A DNA stretch of 64,000 nucleotides from Izhakiella australiensis (lineage in GTDB: Bacteria > Pseudomonadota > Gammaproteobacteria > Enterobacterales > Enterobacteriaceae). A program made the translations under genes and the position numbers. Of the stretch, positions 1-8,918 are shown in pieces. Within the stretch, counting starts at the first letter, position 1. Each line of letters starts with the position of its first letter. The stretch lies in NCBI RefSeq assembly GCF_002006995.1, contig NZ_MRUL01000012.1, forward strand, positions 1 through 64,000, read 5' to 3'. Below the pieces are notes generated by a model, which was not told the origin of the DNA, searched no databases, and saw only the letters and a list, made by a program, of their open reading frames with translations.

Positions 1-62
1 TCGCGGAATTCAGGCGAATGCTGCTTACGGGGGTTCTTACTGGTTGATACGGATTTTGTCAT
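1..62 (-). CDS. IS3-type transposase OrfA, N-terminal fragment
   Basis: Reading the minus strand from the ATG at 62-60 gives 20 codons, MTKSVSTSKNPRKQHSPEFR, before the window edge. This is nearly identical to the start of the IS3 OrfA (InsE) helix-turn-helix protein, which together with OrfB by programmed frameshift makes the DDE transposase. Only the extreme N-terminus is visible, so whether the element is intact is unknown. Confidence 0.85.
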   Translation of the reverse strand, partial: MTKSVSTSKNPRKQHSPEFR

Positions 63-127
63 GTGAGCTACCTCTGGTTGAGAGTTTACTCACTTAGTCG
101 CGTGTCCACTAATGGTGGGTAAGATCA
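1..127 (-). mobile_element. IS3-family insertion sequence, left end (partial)
   Basis: The minus strand starting at 127 begins TGATCTTACCCACC, a terminal sequence of the IS3 type, and leads after 65 bases into the start of an IS3 orfA reading frame. Only the terminus and the first codons of orfA are inside the window; the rest of the element lies beyond base 1. The tip sits directly against a fimbrial-type reading frame, whose stop codon it supplies. Family membership rests on the recognisable orfA N-terminus and terminus. The exact IS name and the target duplication cannot be determined here. Confidence 0.85.
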
Positions 128-553
128 ATTATCATCCATACGCATCCAGCCACCACTTTCTTCTTCACCGGCATTTACCACCCCTTCGGCATAAGGAATA
201 TAAAGCTCAAGCTTATTATCCGGAGAGTTTTTCCCGGAAATAACGATATGATTACGTGCAGAAGCAGGGGCAATACCGACAATACCTGAAGCAGGTGTCC
301 ATCTCCATGCCACATTCGCGCCTTCAGTACTAACCCTGGCAGTAGCAACACGTGCGTCTCCATTTAACTGCCCGGCAAACAGATTCGTTTCTGGCGTAAT
401 GGCTGCACTTGAAATTACCGTTTCATTAAAAACCAGATCGGCAGTAGCAGTATTAATGCTGCCATCAATCACCGCCGCCTGAGCGACATTGATACTGCCT
501 GCTACTAACATAATAGCCAGAGAGATTTTTTTCATTTCATTAAAGGTATTCAT
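125..553 (-). pseudogene. fimbrial subunit-like gene truncated by the IS3-type element
   Basis: The frame runs from the ATG at 553 (AGGA motif nine bases upstream) and encodes about 142 residues. It has a clear Sec signal peptide (MKKISLAIMLVAG...AQA), then a beta-rich Thr/Ala/Asn domain without cysteines. The TGA stop at 127-125 is the first three bases of the IS terminus, so the native 3' end has been lost. The segment with GDARVATARV, a Trp and a downstream HIVISG recalls AfaD/PsaA/MyfA-type subunits of FGL chaperone-usher pili; this family assignment is tentative. Such subunits need a C-terminal strand for export and polymerisation, so the product is probably non-functional. No chaperone or usher gene is visible. 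The upstream region is AT-rich, which suggests acquired DNA. Confidence 0.55.
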
Positions 554-1036
554 AATAATCAATCCTGATTGGTTAAATTAATTTTTCGTTGAAATGCGTT
601 ATTCACATTTACTTGTAACAACGATATTGCATTTATTTTTTTGCTTACCGTCTGTCATGGGTTGGCATACTACCCAGAGTTGCTACATTTTGTTTTGAAA
701 TTTCACTGATTAATTTAACCATTTGAAATATATGAAATTTTAATTTGTAAAGATGAATTTACTCATGATAAAAGCGATCTTTTTTAATAATTCAGCATTC
801 ATTTCTTAATCTGATCATAAAAAATAAAGCAGTTTCAGAGAGGCAACGCAGAGAGGTAACCAATAAAAAAATGAGAAAAAGCTTTATGGCGTGAGAATAG
901 TGAGTGTGAGATACAGCCTGGGTGCAGAATATCGCCGTCTGAAAAGGGCGTTTCTCCTTCATCAGATGCGTCCAGTCGCAAAACATTCATTACGGAGTCA
1001 GTGTAGATAAGCCTGAACCTGATGCCCGCAAGCAAT
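554..1036. other. AT-rich gene-free stretch
   Basis: About 480 bases without a convincing gene lie between the truncated fimbrial gene and the mechanosensitive channel. The part near 560-830 is markedly AT-rich and should hold the promoter of the fimbrial frame. Short frames here have no family resemblance or ribosome binding site and look random. No tRNA or attachment-site repeat was recognised. Confidence 0.5.
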
Positions 1037-1062
1037 AATGGGCCGTAACGCAACGGCCCATT
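1037..1062 (-). terminator. hairpin downstream of the mechanosensitive channel gene
   Basis: A perfect 10-bp inverted repeat (AATGGGCCGT / ACGGCCCATT) with a 6-base loop starts 10 bases after the stop of the minus-strand channel gene. The following T-tract is weak (ATTGCTT), so termination efficiency is uncertain. Confidence 0.6.
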
Positions 1063-1071
1063 ACTTTACAT

Positions 1072-3537
1072 TTAACCTTCTTCCGCCGGATCCTGTACCA
1101 CCAGGCTACCATTGCGCCGTTCAATGATCATGGTTTGCGGCGCTGACAGTGCAATGCCCTCTTTACGCAAGCGAGTCAGAATATCAAATAGCAGATCGCT
1201 TTTAGCGCCTGAAACCTGACGCGGCGTTGACACGTTGCCGGTCACGCTGAGGGTAATACCGGAAGGCGTCAGATCTTTAAATGAAACCGACGGTTCCGGA
1301 TTTTCCAGAATCCGCTCGTTTTCGCTATAAACATCCAGCAGCAGCTGGCGCACCTGCGCCGGGTCGATATCCAGCGGAAAAGTCAGGGTAATGGTCGCCA
1401 CGCCCTGGGCATTACCCATGGTGGCATTGCGCACGTTTTGTGAGATCAGCTGTGAGTTAGGCACAATCACCGTGGATTTGTCAGACAGCTGAATTTCCGT
1501 AGCGCGCACGTTAATACGCCGGATATCCCCTTCGATGCCGCTGATGCTGACCAGATCGCCCACCTTCACCGGCCGCTCGGTTAACAGGATCAGGCCGGAA
1601 ATAAAGTTTTTAACGATCTCCTGCAGGCCAAAACCGATACCCACCGACAGTGCGCTGACGATCCACGCCAGCTTATTCCACTGCAATCCCATAATTGACA
1701 GCGTCAACAGGATCACCAGCACATAGCCGATATTGCTCATCAGGGTAATCAGCGAAACCCGCATGCCGATATCCAGCGAGGTTTTTGGCAGGAAGTCATG
1801 CTCCAGCCAGCGTCGCAGCGAACGCAGCACGTAAATGCCAACCACCAGGCAAATCAGCGCGTTGACCACGTGAGCCGGGACAATATCCAGCGACTCCAGT
1901 CCCTTACCGCCCCAGAACTCAATGGCTTTTTGCACCAGCTCAATCGGCGTTGAGCTGCTGAAAGTACCGTTTAGCACCGCCATGGCGGCAATCATCACCA
2001 GCAGCGTTTTACCCAGACCGGAGAGCAGCGATGCTGCCTGGCCAAGATAGCGTTCGTCGATATTGAGCGAGGCCTGAATACGCTTACCGCTGGGGTTATG
2101 GGTGGAGAACAGGCTTTCACAACCATCGACCACCAGCTGGCTGAGAATATAGAACGAGCCAAAAACAATGCCAAACCACACCAGCTCATAGCTGAGAAAG
2201 CGCGCCAGGGTGACGTAGCCGATAACCAGAGTCGCCAGGATGGCGATACCCACCAGGGTGATGGCCATCTGGATCAGGCCAACCAGCGTTGAGCGCGCTT
2301 CCGGCGTCTCTCCCTGCTGCACCATACGTCGGCGCACGCGGTTGCTGCGAAAGCTAATGGAAAGCGCCGTCCAGCCGATCAGCAACGCAGTCAGACCGTT
2401 GGCGAAAACCGTGGTATTAATGCTGGCGTTAGCGCTGATATTGAAGCTTTCGATGGTCTGGAAAACGAAAACCAGCGCGGCCGTCAGCGGCGGAAACGGC
2501 TTTAACGCCAGCGCCACCGGGTTAGATATCGATGGCAAGCGCCAGGAAGGCCGGCGGGTTGATAAAAACGCCCTCCCCAGTCCGGCAATCAAACCGCAGA
2601 GAATGCTTAGCCGCACCAGGCGCTCAGCAAAATCCCGCACGTCATCTGACACCTCGCCACGACGGGTAAAGGCCATTTCCAGACAGCTGAAGGCAACCAC
2701 CAGCGTCGCCAGCGTTGTCAGTGCCACGGCGGCTGCAAGAAAACTTCGGCGCAGGCGTCCTTCGGGCAGCTTGTGAATGCCGACCCACGCGAGAAATTGC
2801 TCCATGTAGCGACGGCCAAACGACGCGACCAGCAGGCCCGCCACCAGCCATAATGTCGTCCCGAAGCGCCAGCCTGGCTCCCAGGAAAGCGCGGCCGTTG
2901 CTTTCAGTTCGTCAACAAAGTCGCTGATTTTACTGCTGTCTTCCTGCGGAGCATTAAACAGCGGCGCCCAAAATTTAGCGCCGAAAATGCTGCCGGCATT
3001 CAGTGCCAGCTGGGTTTTTAACGCATCGCGACGCAGGTTAACGATCTGGGTCGAAAGGTTAATAGCACCGCTCTTAATCGCCTCAGCCTGCTTGATCTGA
3101 TCGTCAAGCTGCTGCATCTGGTTGGTCAGCTTTTTACGCTTGCTGGTAACCTCAGCGGTTTCCTTCACGCCGCTGTCCGCCTGCGGTGCCGGACCAAGCA
3201 CGCCAAGCTGAGTTTTCAGTTGGGCTTTTTGCGGCTGTAAAGCCTGCCCCAGGGTATCCGCATCCGTCGAAAGTTGCAGCGTCAGTTCGTTAAGCGCGCT
3301 GAGCTTGCCTTCGCTATTTTCCGCCGAAACCTGCTGCTTAATCTTATCCAGCACTTTCTGCATTTTTGGCAGTTCAACCGTTGGGTTGACTTTCACTGCC
3401 TGTTCGCTGCTTTGCGCATTAGTATTATCACTATCATCCGCCAGCGCAGCCAGCGGCGTGAGCGTTACCAACGCCAGCAGAGATACCCGAAGAAACCCTA
3501 ACCACCAGGACATAGCGTTATTTCCCATTGCTGACAT
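1072..3537 (-). CDS. MscS-type mechanosensitive channel with periplasmic DUF3772-type domain
   Basis: The 821-residue inner-membrane protein belongs to the large MscS family. Visible in order: an N-terminal signal segment ending ALAADD near residue 33, a long coiled-coil-like periplasmic region rich in Lys/Gln (about 50-215), roughly ten hydrophobic segments from about 225 to 640, the pore-type helix followed by GIGFGLQEIVKNFISG, and the cytoplasmic beta/alpha-beta domain ending near residue 810. Such channels open under membrane tension and release solutes on hypo-osmotic shock. It is not the E. coli YbiO sequence; it resembles the DUF3772-containing group. Methionines at codons 4 and 9 are alternative starts, and the Met-9 start would give a more typical signal peptide. 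Confidence 0.85.
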   Translation of the reverse strand: MSAMGNNAMSWWLGFLRVSLLALVTLTPLAALADDSDNTNAQSSEQAVKVNPTVELPKMQKVLDKIKQQVSAENSEGKLSALNELTLQLSTDADTLGQALQPQKAQLKTQLGVLGPAPQADSGVKETAEVTSKRKKLTNQMQQLDDQIKQAEAIKSGAINLSTQIVNLRRDALKTQLALNAGSIFGAKFWAPLFNAPQEDSSKISDFVDELKATAALSWEPGWRFGTTLWLVAGLLVASFGRRYMEQFLAWVGIHKLPEGRLRRSFLAAAVALTTLATLVVAFSCLEMAFTRRGEVSDDVRDFAERLVRLSILCGLIAGLGRAFLSTRRPSWRLPSISNPVALALKPFPPLTAALVFVFQTIESFNISANASINTTVFANGLTALLIGWTALSISFRSNRVRRRMVQQGETPEARSTLVGLIQMAITLVGIAILATLVIGYVTLARFLSYELVWFGIVFGSFYILSQLVVDGCESLFSTHNPSGKRIQASLNIDERYLGQAASLLSGLGKTLLVMIAAMAVLNGTFSSSTPIELVQKAIEFWGGKGLESLDIVPAHVVNALICLVVGIYVLRSLRRWLEHDFLPKTSLDIGMRVSLITLMSNIGYVLVILLTLSIMGLQWNKLAWIVSALSVGIGFGLQEIVKNFISGLILLTERPVKVGDLVSISGIEGDIRRINVRATEIQLSDKSTVIVPNSQLISQNVRNATMGNAQGVATITLTFPLDIDPAQVRQLLLDVYSENERILENPEPSVSFKDLTPSGITLSVTGNVSTPRQVSGAKSDLLFDILTRLRKEGIALSAPQTMIIERRNGSLVVQDPAEEG

Positions 3538-3715
3538 CCGCGACCCCGTGACAAACCGTATCGCGAATAAATTTTGCGCGCTAGTTTATGCCGCTCCGGT
3601 CAGCAGTGCTATAAGAATTCTTGATGAAATCAGCTAAAAAATCATCGCGTTTTCCTATGATGCACGGGGCGGCGCAGTGTGTCACATTACGCTGAAAGAT
3701 TAATACGGAAACGCC

Positions 3716-4240
3716 ATGGACACCTCTGCAATAAATACCCTCGTCCGCCCGCTGGTTGCGGCAGATATTCCGGCCATTACCGCCCTCTATGACTGGCACG
3801 TTCGTCACGGCTGCGCCTCTTTCGAAGAAATCCCTCCCGGCGTCGATGAAATGCAGGCGCGGGTGGCAAAGGTGTTGGGATTAGGTCTTCCCTGGCTGGT
3901 GGCGGAAATAGATAACCGGGTGGTGGGTTACTGCTATGCTGCGGAATATCGTCCGCGCCCGGCGTATCGTTTTACCGTTGAAAGCTCGGTTTACGTGGCG
4001 GCCGATCTTGGCGGGCGCGGTATCGGACTGGCTCTAATGCGCCAGCTGATCGCCCACTGCGAACGGGGGCCATGGCGTCAGATGCTGGCAGTGATTGGCA
4101 ACGGCGAGCAGAATGCAGCCTCGGTAGGGCTGCACCGGCGGATGGGATTCGTCACGGTCGGCACGCTAAAAGACGTCGGCTTCAAGCTCGGCGACTGGCG
4201 CGATACCTTAATTATGCAGCGGGCGCTGGCAACAGCCTAA
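3716..4240 (+). CDS. GNAT N-acetyltransferase, phosphinothricin/methionine-sulfoximine type
   Basis: This single-domain, 174-residue acetyl-CoA-dependent acetyltransferase resembles the E. coli MnaT (YncA) and Pat families, which acetylate the amino group of methionine sulfoximine, phosphinothricin and related analogues. The signature is seen in sequence: the DIPAITALYDWHV start, the FEEIPP loop, ESSVYVAADLGGRGIGLAL (acetyl-CoA pyrophosphate loop near 100) and the C-terminal LHRRMGFVTVGTL. The length is typical. The gene is transcribed away from the channel gene and ends 24 bases before the convergent pbpG. The real substrate is inferred from the family only. Confidence 0.85.
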   Translation: MDTSAINTLVRPLVAADIPAITALYDWHVRHGCASFEEIPPGVDEMQARVAKVLGLGLPWLVAEIDNRVVGYCYAAEYRPRPAYRFTVESSVYVAADLGGRGIGLALMRQLIAHCERGPWRQMLAVIGNGEQNAASVGLHRRMGFVTVGTLKDVGFKLGDWRDTLIMQRALATA

Positions 4241-4263
4241 CGCCCGCCCCCGGAAGCTGAAAC

Positions 4264-5214
4264 TTACTCCACCGCCTGCGCGCCTGCGCTACGGGCGCTG
4301 AGCACCTCGGCGGCTTTCGATTTACGATAGCTCAGCGCCGCCGCCGGCACCGGCGCGGCTTTCCCGGTTTCCATCCAGTCGCGAATGCGGTTGGCATCGG
4401 CAAAATGCGTATATTTACCGAACGCATCCAACACCACCATCGCCACCGGCTTACGATTCATCACCGTGCGCATCGCCAGGCAGTGCCCCGCTTCATTGGT
4501 AAAACCGGTTTTAGTCAGTTGGATAGTCCATTTCTCGTTATAAATCAGATGATTGGTATTACGAAACGGCAACTGGTAAGCCGGATGGCTAAAGGTCGCG
4601 GTGTCTTCATGAGTGGTACTTAGCTGACCAATCAGCGGATAGCGTTTGGTGGCCTGCAGAAGTTTGATTAAATCGCGCGCGGTTGAGACATTCTGCAGTG
4701 ACAGGCCGGTAGGCTCAACATAGTGAGTACGCGTCATGCCAAGCGATGCGGCCCTGGCGTTCATCGCGTTGATAAACGCCGCATAGCCGCCGGGATAGTG
4801 CGCCGCAAGGCTGGCGGCCGCCCGGTTTTCCGAGGACATTAACGCCAGCAGCAGCATATTTCTGCGGCTGATCTGGCTATTGAGCTTAACGCGAGAGAAG
4901 ACGCCGCGCATCTCCGGCGTATTGCTGATATCAACGGTCAGCATTTCATCCAGCGGCTGGCGCGCATCAAGCACCACCATCGCCGTCATCAGCTTGGTAA
5001 GTGAAGCGATGGGACGAATGCGATCGGGATGACTTTCAAACAGCACTTTGCCGCTGTTGGTATCGACCACCATCGCGCTGCCCGACGCGATTTGCGGCTG
5101 CGCAACAGGGGCAACATCTTCGAGTTTAGTGCGGGCGGCTGCCGGGTTAAACAGGGCCGGTGCAGAAAGCACCAGCGTCAGAGCGATTAGCGAAAAGCGA
5201 CTTTTTGCAGACAT
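4264..5214 (-). CDS. pbpG: D-alanyl-D-alanine endopeptidase PBP7
   Basis: A low-molecular-weight penicillin-binding protein of the S11 peptidase family that cleaves D-Ala-meso-DAP cross-bridges in the periplasm. The three active-site motifs are all present: SLTK (Ser71, Lys74), SEN (128-130) and KTG (235-237). A signal peptide covers about residues 1-27. The 316 residues match PBP7 length. In E. coli pbpG is near yohC, yohD and dusC, and all four recur in this window, so this block is conserved synteny from another part of the E. coli map. Confidence 0.93.
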   Translation of the reverse strand: MSAKSRFSLIALTLVLSAPALFNPAAARTKLEDVAPVAQPQIASGSAMVVDTNSGKVLFESHPDRIRPIASLTKLMTAMVVLDARQPLDEMLTVDISNTPEMRGVFSRVKLNSQISRRNMLLLALMSSENRAAASLAAHYPGGYAAFINAMNARAASLGMTRTHYVEPTGLSLQNVSTARDLIKLLQATKRYPLIGQLSTTHEDTATFSHPAYQLPFRNTNHLIYNEKWTIQLTKTGFTNEAGHCLAMRTVMNRKPVAMVVLDAFGKYTHFADANRIRDWMETGKAAPVPAAALSYRKSKAAEVLSARSAGAQAVE

Positions 5215-5348
5215 TAAATTAACCGGTTAGCATCAATTAGGGATCAGATACGCGCCGCACTTTACCCTCGGTAACGGCAGGCTTTGCATCATATCCTGTT
5301 CTCCGGCGGTTTTCCTCCCCGCAAAAATATTTTCACTCGTCAGCTCAA

Positions 5349-5371
5349 TTGCCGCCGCCGGGCGGCGGCAA
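5349..5371 (-). terminator. GC-rich hairpin after yohC
   Basis: Nearly perfect palindrome TTGCCGCCGCC/GGCGGCGGCAA, centred seven bases downstream of the yohC stop. It has no U-run on the minus strand, so it may act as a transcript 3' end stabiliser rather than a classical terminator. Confidence 0.4.
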
Positions 5372-5377
5372 ATCGAA

Positions 5378-5965
5378 TTACATCAACAGGTAACCATAGC
5401 CCCAGATAACCACGGTTAGCGCCAGCAGCACTTCCAGCACCAGCACGCCAATCGCCAGCGTCGAACCCGAGAAACGCAGGCTCTCTTCCCGATCAATGTT
5501 AAGAAACAGCGGGATGCCGACAAACAGCAGATAGCCGGTATAGATCAGCGCCGCGGCGCCAACCAGAACGCACAGCCACACCAGCGGATAAAGCGCCACG
5601 ATACCGCTGATAAATAGCGGCGTTGCGGTGTAGCCGGCAAAAACCGTACAGCGCGCCAGATCAGGGCGCTGCGGATAGTCGCGCGCCATCCAGTAGATAA
5701 CTCGCCCCATCACCGCTACCCCGGCCATGATCAGCAGATAAAACAGCGCCGCCAGCGCCAGCGCGTTGAGCCATTCTAAACGTACCGTCTGCACGGCGCC
5801 TAAATCCCAACCCAGCTGAGTGGTGCCGATAAACGCACAAACGACCGGAATCGCCGCCAGCAGCAAAACATGGTGAGTATAGTGATGTGAAACCGATTCG
5901 TTCTCTTGTTTGATGTCGCGCATCTCACGACCCGGATGCGCCAGAAGACCCCAGACATGGTTCAT
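5378..5965 (-). CDS. yohC: Yip1-family inner membrane protein YohC
   Basis: The product has 195 residues, exactly the length of E. coli YohC, and is similar throughout (MNHVWGLLAHPGREM at the start, VLLALTVVIWGYGY at the end). It contains about five transmembrane segments of the Yip1 fold. The start was set at the ATG at 5965 because it has an AAGGAG site seven to eight bases upstream and matches the family start. The longer open frame reaching to 6163 would overlap the divergent yohD start. Function is unknown. Confidence 0.92.
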   Translation of the reverse strand: MNHVWGLLAHPGREMRDIKQENESVSHHYTHHVLLLAAIPVVCAFIGTTQLGWDLGAVQTVRLEWLNALALAALFYLLIMAGVAVMGRVIYWMARDYPQRPDLARCTVFAGYTATPLFISGIVALYPLVWLCVLVGAAALIYTGYLLFVGIPLFLNIDREESLRFSGSTLAIGVLVLEVLLALTVVIWGYGYLLM

Positions 5966-6157
5966 AAAACGCTCCTTACCAACAAACACCGGAATGCATT
6001 TATCACCATCGACAGCATGATGTGAACTCTTTAAGTATAATGGTGTTAATCGATTACGTGTCTTTCTGGCTGTTTTTTGTGCTAACTGATTAACATAAGG
6101 GAAGAAAAAACCGATCGGCCGCAGCGGTATTCTGACAGCAGAACGAACGGAGGATGG

Positions 6158-6748
6158 ATGCATTTCAATATCAGCCAGCTAATTGAACAATATGGTTATC
6201 TGGCACTTTTTTTAGGCTGCATTGCCGAAGGGGAAACCTTTACCTTACTCGGCGGCGTGGCCGCCCATGAAGGATTACTTCATTACGGCTGGACGATATT
6301 GGTAGCAATAATTGGCGGCATTATCGGCGATACAGTGCTTTATTTCGTCGGCCGTCACTATGGTGATCGCATCCTGAGCCGCTTCAAAAAACATCGGCTA
6401 AAAATACGCAAAGCGCAGCGGCTGATACATAAGTATCCCACCTGGTTTGTTATCGGCGTACGCTTTATGTACGGCCTGCGCATCGTTGGCCCGATAATCA
6501 TCGGCGCCAGCCACCTCAAGCTGCGGCGCTTTCTGCCGCTGAACGTACTCGGCGCTATCATCTGGGCATTTATTTTCGTCTCCCTCGGTTACGCCGGGGG
6601 GGAGTTCATCGGTCCCTGGCTGCATAAATTCGACCACCAGCTGAAATATCTTTTCTGGCTGGTGTTGGTGATTATCATCGCGCTGATACTGCGCTGGCTG
6701 TGGCGCGATCGTCGAAATAATAACGCTAACGCCGAAGAGGACGATTAA
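6158..6748 (+). CDS. yohD: DedA-family inner membrane protein YohD
   Basis: The 196-residue DedA/SNARE-associated membrane protein is similar to E. coli YohD. DedA proteins are implicated in undecaprenyl-phosphate and phospholipid translocation and in membrane-potential maintenance. The family features are visible: the E-G-E motif with LLGGVAAHEG near residues 24-40, the amphipathic GRHYGDRILSRF segment, the conserved FMYGLRIVGPIIIGAS stretch, and C-terminal hydrophobic helices followed by a basic/acidic tail. A GGAGG site lies just upstream. It is transcribed divergently from yohC. Confidence 0.92.
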   Translation: MHFNISQLIEQYGYLALFLGCIAEGETFTLLGGVAAHEGLLHYGWTILVAIIGGIIGDTVLYFVGRHYGDRILSRFKKHRLKIRKAQRLIHKYPTWFVIGVRFMYGLRIVGPIIIGASHLKLRRFLPLNVLGAIIWAFIFVSLGYAGGEFIGPWLHKFDHQLKYLFWLVLVIIIALILRWLWRDRRNNNANAEEDD

Positions 6749-6759
6749 CGCAGCGCATC

Positions 6760-6778
6760 GGCGCCACTGAGTGGCGCC
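6760..6778 (+). terminator. hairpin after yohD
   Basis: Perfect 9-bp inverted repeat GGCGCCACT-G-AGTGGCGCC, 11 bases after the yohD stop. It lacks a T-run (AGAATATTAT follows), so the terminator role is only probable. Confidence 0.45.
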
Positions 6779-6905
6779 AGAATATTATGCGCCAGCAGGT
6801 CGGCTGAAAAGTATCGCCCCGATGCCGGTTTTAGCGAAACGCGTCAATGCGGTCTGTCTATAGTTAATTGAGATAAATCATCTGCAACGCGCTAAGGGGC
6901 ACGGA

Positions 6906-8720
6906 ATGAGTGAGGTAAAACGTCATATTGGCGATCACGGCGTGATTGGTGATTTACGCACCTGCGCGCTGGTCGCCAACGACGGCACCATAGATTATCT
7001 TTGCTGGCCGGATCTCGACAGCCCGTCGGTGTTCAGCGCGCTGCTGGACAGCGATAATGCCGGGCTATTTAGCATCGCCCCCGAATGGGACAGCGCGCGC
7101 CGCCAGCAAATTTACCTGCCGGACAGCAATATTCTACAAACGCGCTGGTTAGGGGAACAGGGCGTGGCCGAGCTGACCGATTATATGCCGCTGTGCCAGC
7201 GGGAAGACCGGCTACCGCGCATTGTCCGCCGGATTAAGATGGTTCAGGGCGAGGCGCATATCACCCTGCGCTGTGCGTCGGTGCATGATTACGCCAGAGC
7301 AGCGACTAAACTGAGTTTAACGCAGGAATACGCTGATTTCGCCACCCCCGGTCAACCGACGCTACGCTTGCAATCGCCGGTTAAGCTGAGCCAGGACGGC
7401 CAGGCTGCAACGGCACGCTTTACGCTAAAAGCCGGAGAATCAGCAGAGTTTGTCTTCGGCGCGGCGGAAGATCCGGCGCTGGCGAACGACGCCAGCGACC
7501 TTTGTTTTCACGACACGCTACATGCCTGGCGACGCTGGAGTCAGCAAAGCACCTATCAAGGACGCTGGCGCGAAATGGTCAACCGCTCGGCGCTGGTGCT
7601 GAAGTTACTCACCTCATGGCAACATGGTTCTATCGCCGCCGCCGCAACCTTTGGCCTGCCGGAAGAGTTAGGCGGCGAACGCAACTGGGATTACCGGGCC
7701 TCGTGGATCCGCGACGCGTCTTTCAGCATGTATGCCTTAATGCGCCTCGGCTATGTTGATGAAGCCCGGCACTTTACCCACTGGGTGGCAAGCTGCGTTG
7801 AAAATAGCCATCAGGATGTGGAAAAGCTGCAGGTGATGTACCGACTGGATAGCGGCACCGACCTACAGGAAAGCACGCTGGATAACCTCAGCGGCTATGC
7901 CGGATCGCAGCCAGTGCGTATCGGCAACGACGCCTGGCGCCAGTCGCAGCTGGATATCTACGGCGAGCTGATGGATGCCATCTACCTCGCCAATAAATAT
8001 GGCGAAGCGATTTCCAATCGCGGCTGGATGCACGTTAGCAAGATGATCGACTATTTGTGCGAAAACTGGCAGCAGCCCGATGCCGGGATTTGGGAAATGC
8101 GCGGTGAGCCAGAACATTTCCTGCACTCCAGATTAATGTGCTGGGTAGCGCTGGACCGGGCGATCCGCCTGGGTGAAAAGCGCTCACTGGCGATGCCTTA
8201 TCAACGCTGGAGCGATGTGCGCAATCAGATTCGCAGCGATATCTGGCAAAACTTCTGGAACCCCGAGCTGGGACATTTTACCTCGACCCGCCACGGTCAT
8301 TATCTTGATGCCTCGATGTTGCTAATGCCGCTGGTGCGCTTTGTCGGCGCCACCGATCCCGACTGGCTGGCCACGCTGGATGCGATTAAAGCCAAGCTGG
8401 TTAATGATGGCATGGTGCGGCGCTACGATATTAAAGAAACCCCGTCAGACAAGCTGAACGGCGGAGAAGGCTCGTTCGTCGCCTGCTCGTTCTGGTATGT
8501 CGAATGCCTGGCGCGCGCCGGCCGCATTGACGAAGCGCACTTTGAATTTGAAAAGCTATTAAATTATGCCAATCCGCTGGGGCTGTATGCCGAAGAGTTT
8601 ACCGTTCGCGGTTTCGCCCTTGGCAATTTTCCTCAGGCGCTCAGTCATCTGGCGCTGATCAGCGCCGCGTTTTTTCTCGACCGTAAGCTGAGCGGTGACG
8701 ATCCTCTCTGGCAGCCCTGA
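6906..8720 (+). CDS. glycoside hydrolase family 15 protein (glucoamylase/trehalase-like)
   Basis: A 604-residue cytoplasmic protein without signal peptide. It has an N-terminal beta-sandwich that starts IGDHGVIGDLRTCALVANDG, followed by the (alpha/alpha)6 GH15 barrel. The catalytic-cleft motif RNWDYRASWIRD (about 258-269) and the second acidic motif GGEGSF (about 519-524), which supply the acid/base glutamates in GH15 enzymes, are intact. Family members release glucose from alpha-glucans, and some hydrolyse trehalose. It stands alone, 185 bases before ldtB, so no pathway context helps choose the substrate. Confidence 0.88.
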   Translation: MSEVKRHIGDHGVIGDLRTCALVANDGTIDYLCWPDLDSPSVFSALLDSDNAGLFSIAPEWDSARRQQIYLPDSNILQTRWLGEQGVAELTDYMPLCQREDRLPRIVRRIKMVQGEAHITLRCASVHDYARAATKLSLTQEYADFATPGQPTLRLQSPVKLSQDGQAATARFTLKAGESAEFVFGAAEDPALANDASDLCFHDTLHAWRRWSQQSTYQGRWREMVNRSALVLKLLTSWQHGSIAAAATFGLPEELGGERNWDYRASWIRDASFSMYALMRLGYVDEARHFTHWVASCVENSHQDVEKLQVMYRLDSGTDLQESTLDNLSGYAGSQPVRIGNDAWRQSQLDIYGELMDAIYLANKYGEAISNRGWMHVSKMIDYLCENWQQPDAGIWEMRGEPEHFLHSRLMCWVALDRAIRLGEKRSLAMPYQRWSDVRNQIRSDIWQNFWNPELGHFTSTRHGHYLDASMLLMPLVRFVGATDPDWLATLDAIKAKLVNDGMVRRYDIKETPSDKLNGGEGSFVACSFWYVECLARAGRIDEAHFEFEKLLNYANPLGLYAEEFTVRGFALGNFPQALSHLALISAAFFLDRKLSGDDPLWQP

Positions 8721-8835
8721 GTAAGGCCGGGCCCGGTTGTGCAGCGGCGCCGGCCAGCCAATCGTGCTGTCTGAAGGTGATAATACGTAAAGATAATTCA
8801 AACAAACAAAATGCGGGTTTATTCCCGGCGCATTA

Positions 8836-8852
8836 TGCACATATAATGTGCA
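8836..8852 (+). promoter_or_regulatory. palindrome overlapping a probable -10 box upstream of ldtB
   Basis: A perfect inverted repeat TGCACAT-ATA-ATGTGCA encloses a consensus TATAAT (8842-8847), about 70 bases before the ldtB start. A TTTATT hexamer at 8818-8823 could serve as a -35 with an 18-base spacer. The overlap of palindrome and -10 would suit a repressor operator. No regulator is recognised. Confidence 0.45.
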
Positions 8853-8918
8853 GCCTCGGGCCAAGGCCCGGCGTCCGACAGTCCATTAACTGCCTAAAAA
8901 GGCTTTAACCAGAGAATT

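Noticed and set aside
792-1053. Two overlapping minus-strand frames of 64 and 72 codons
   Set aside because: No ribosome binding site, no family resemblance, and they lie in AT-rich DNA and over the channel gene terminator.
5966-6163. Longer yohC start giving 261 residues
   Set aside because: It would overlap the divergent yohD start and lacks a good ribosome binding site; the internal start matches E. coli length exactly.
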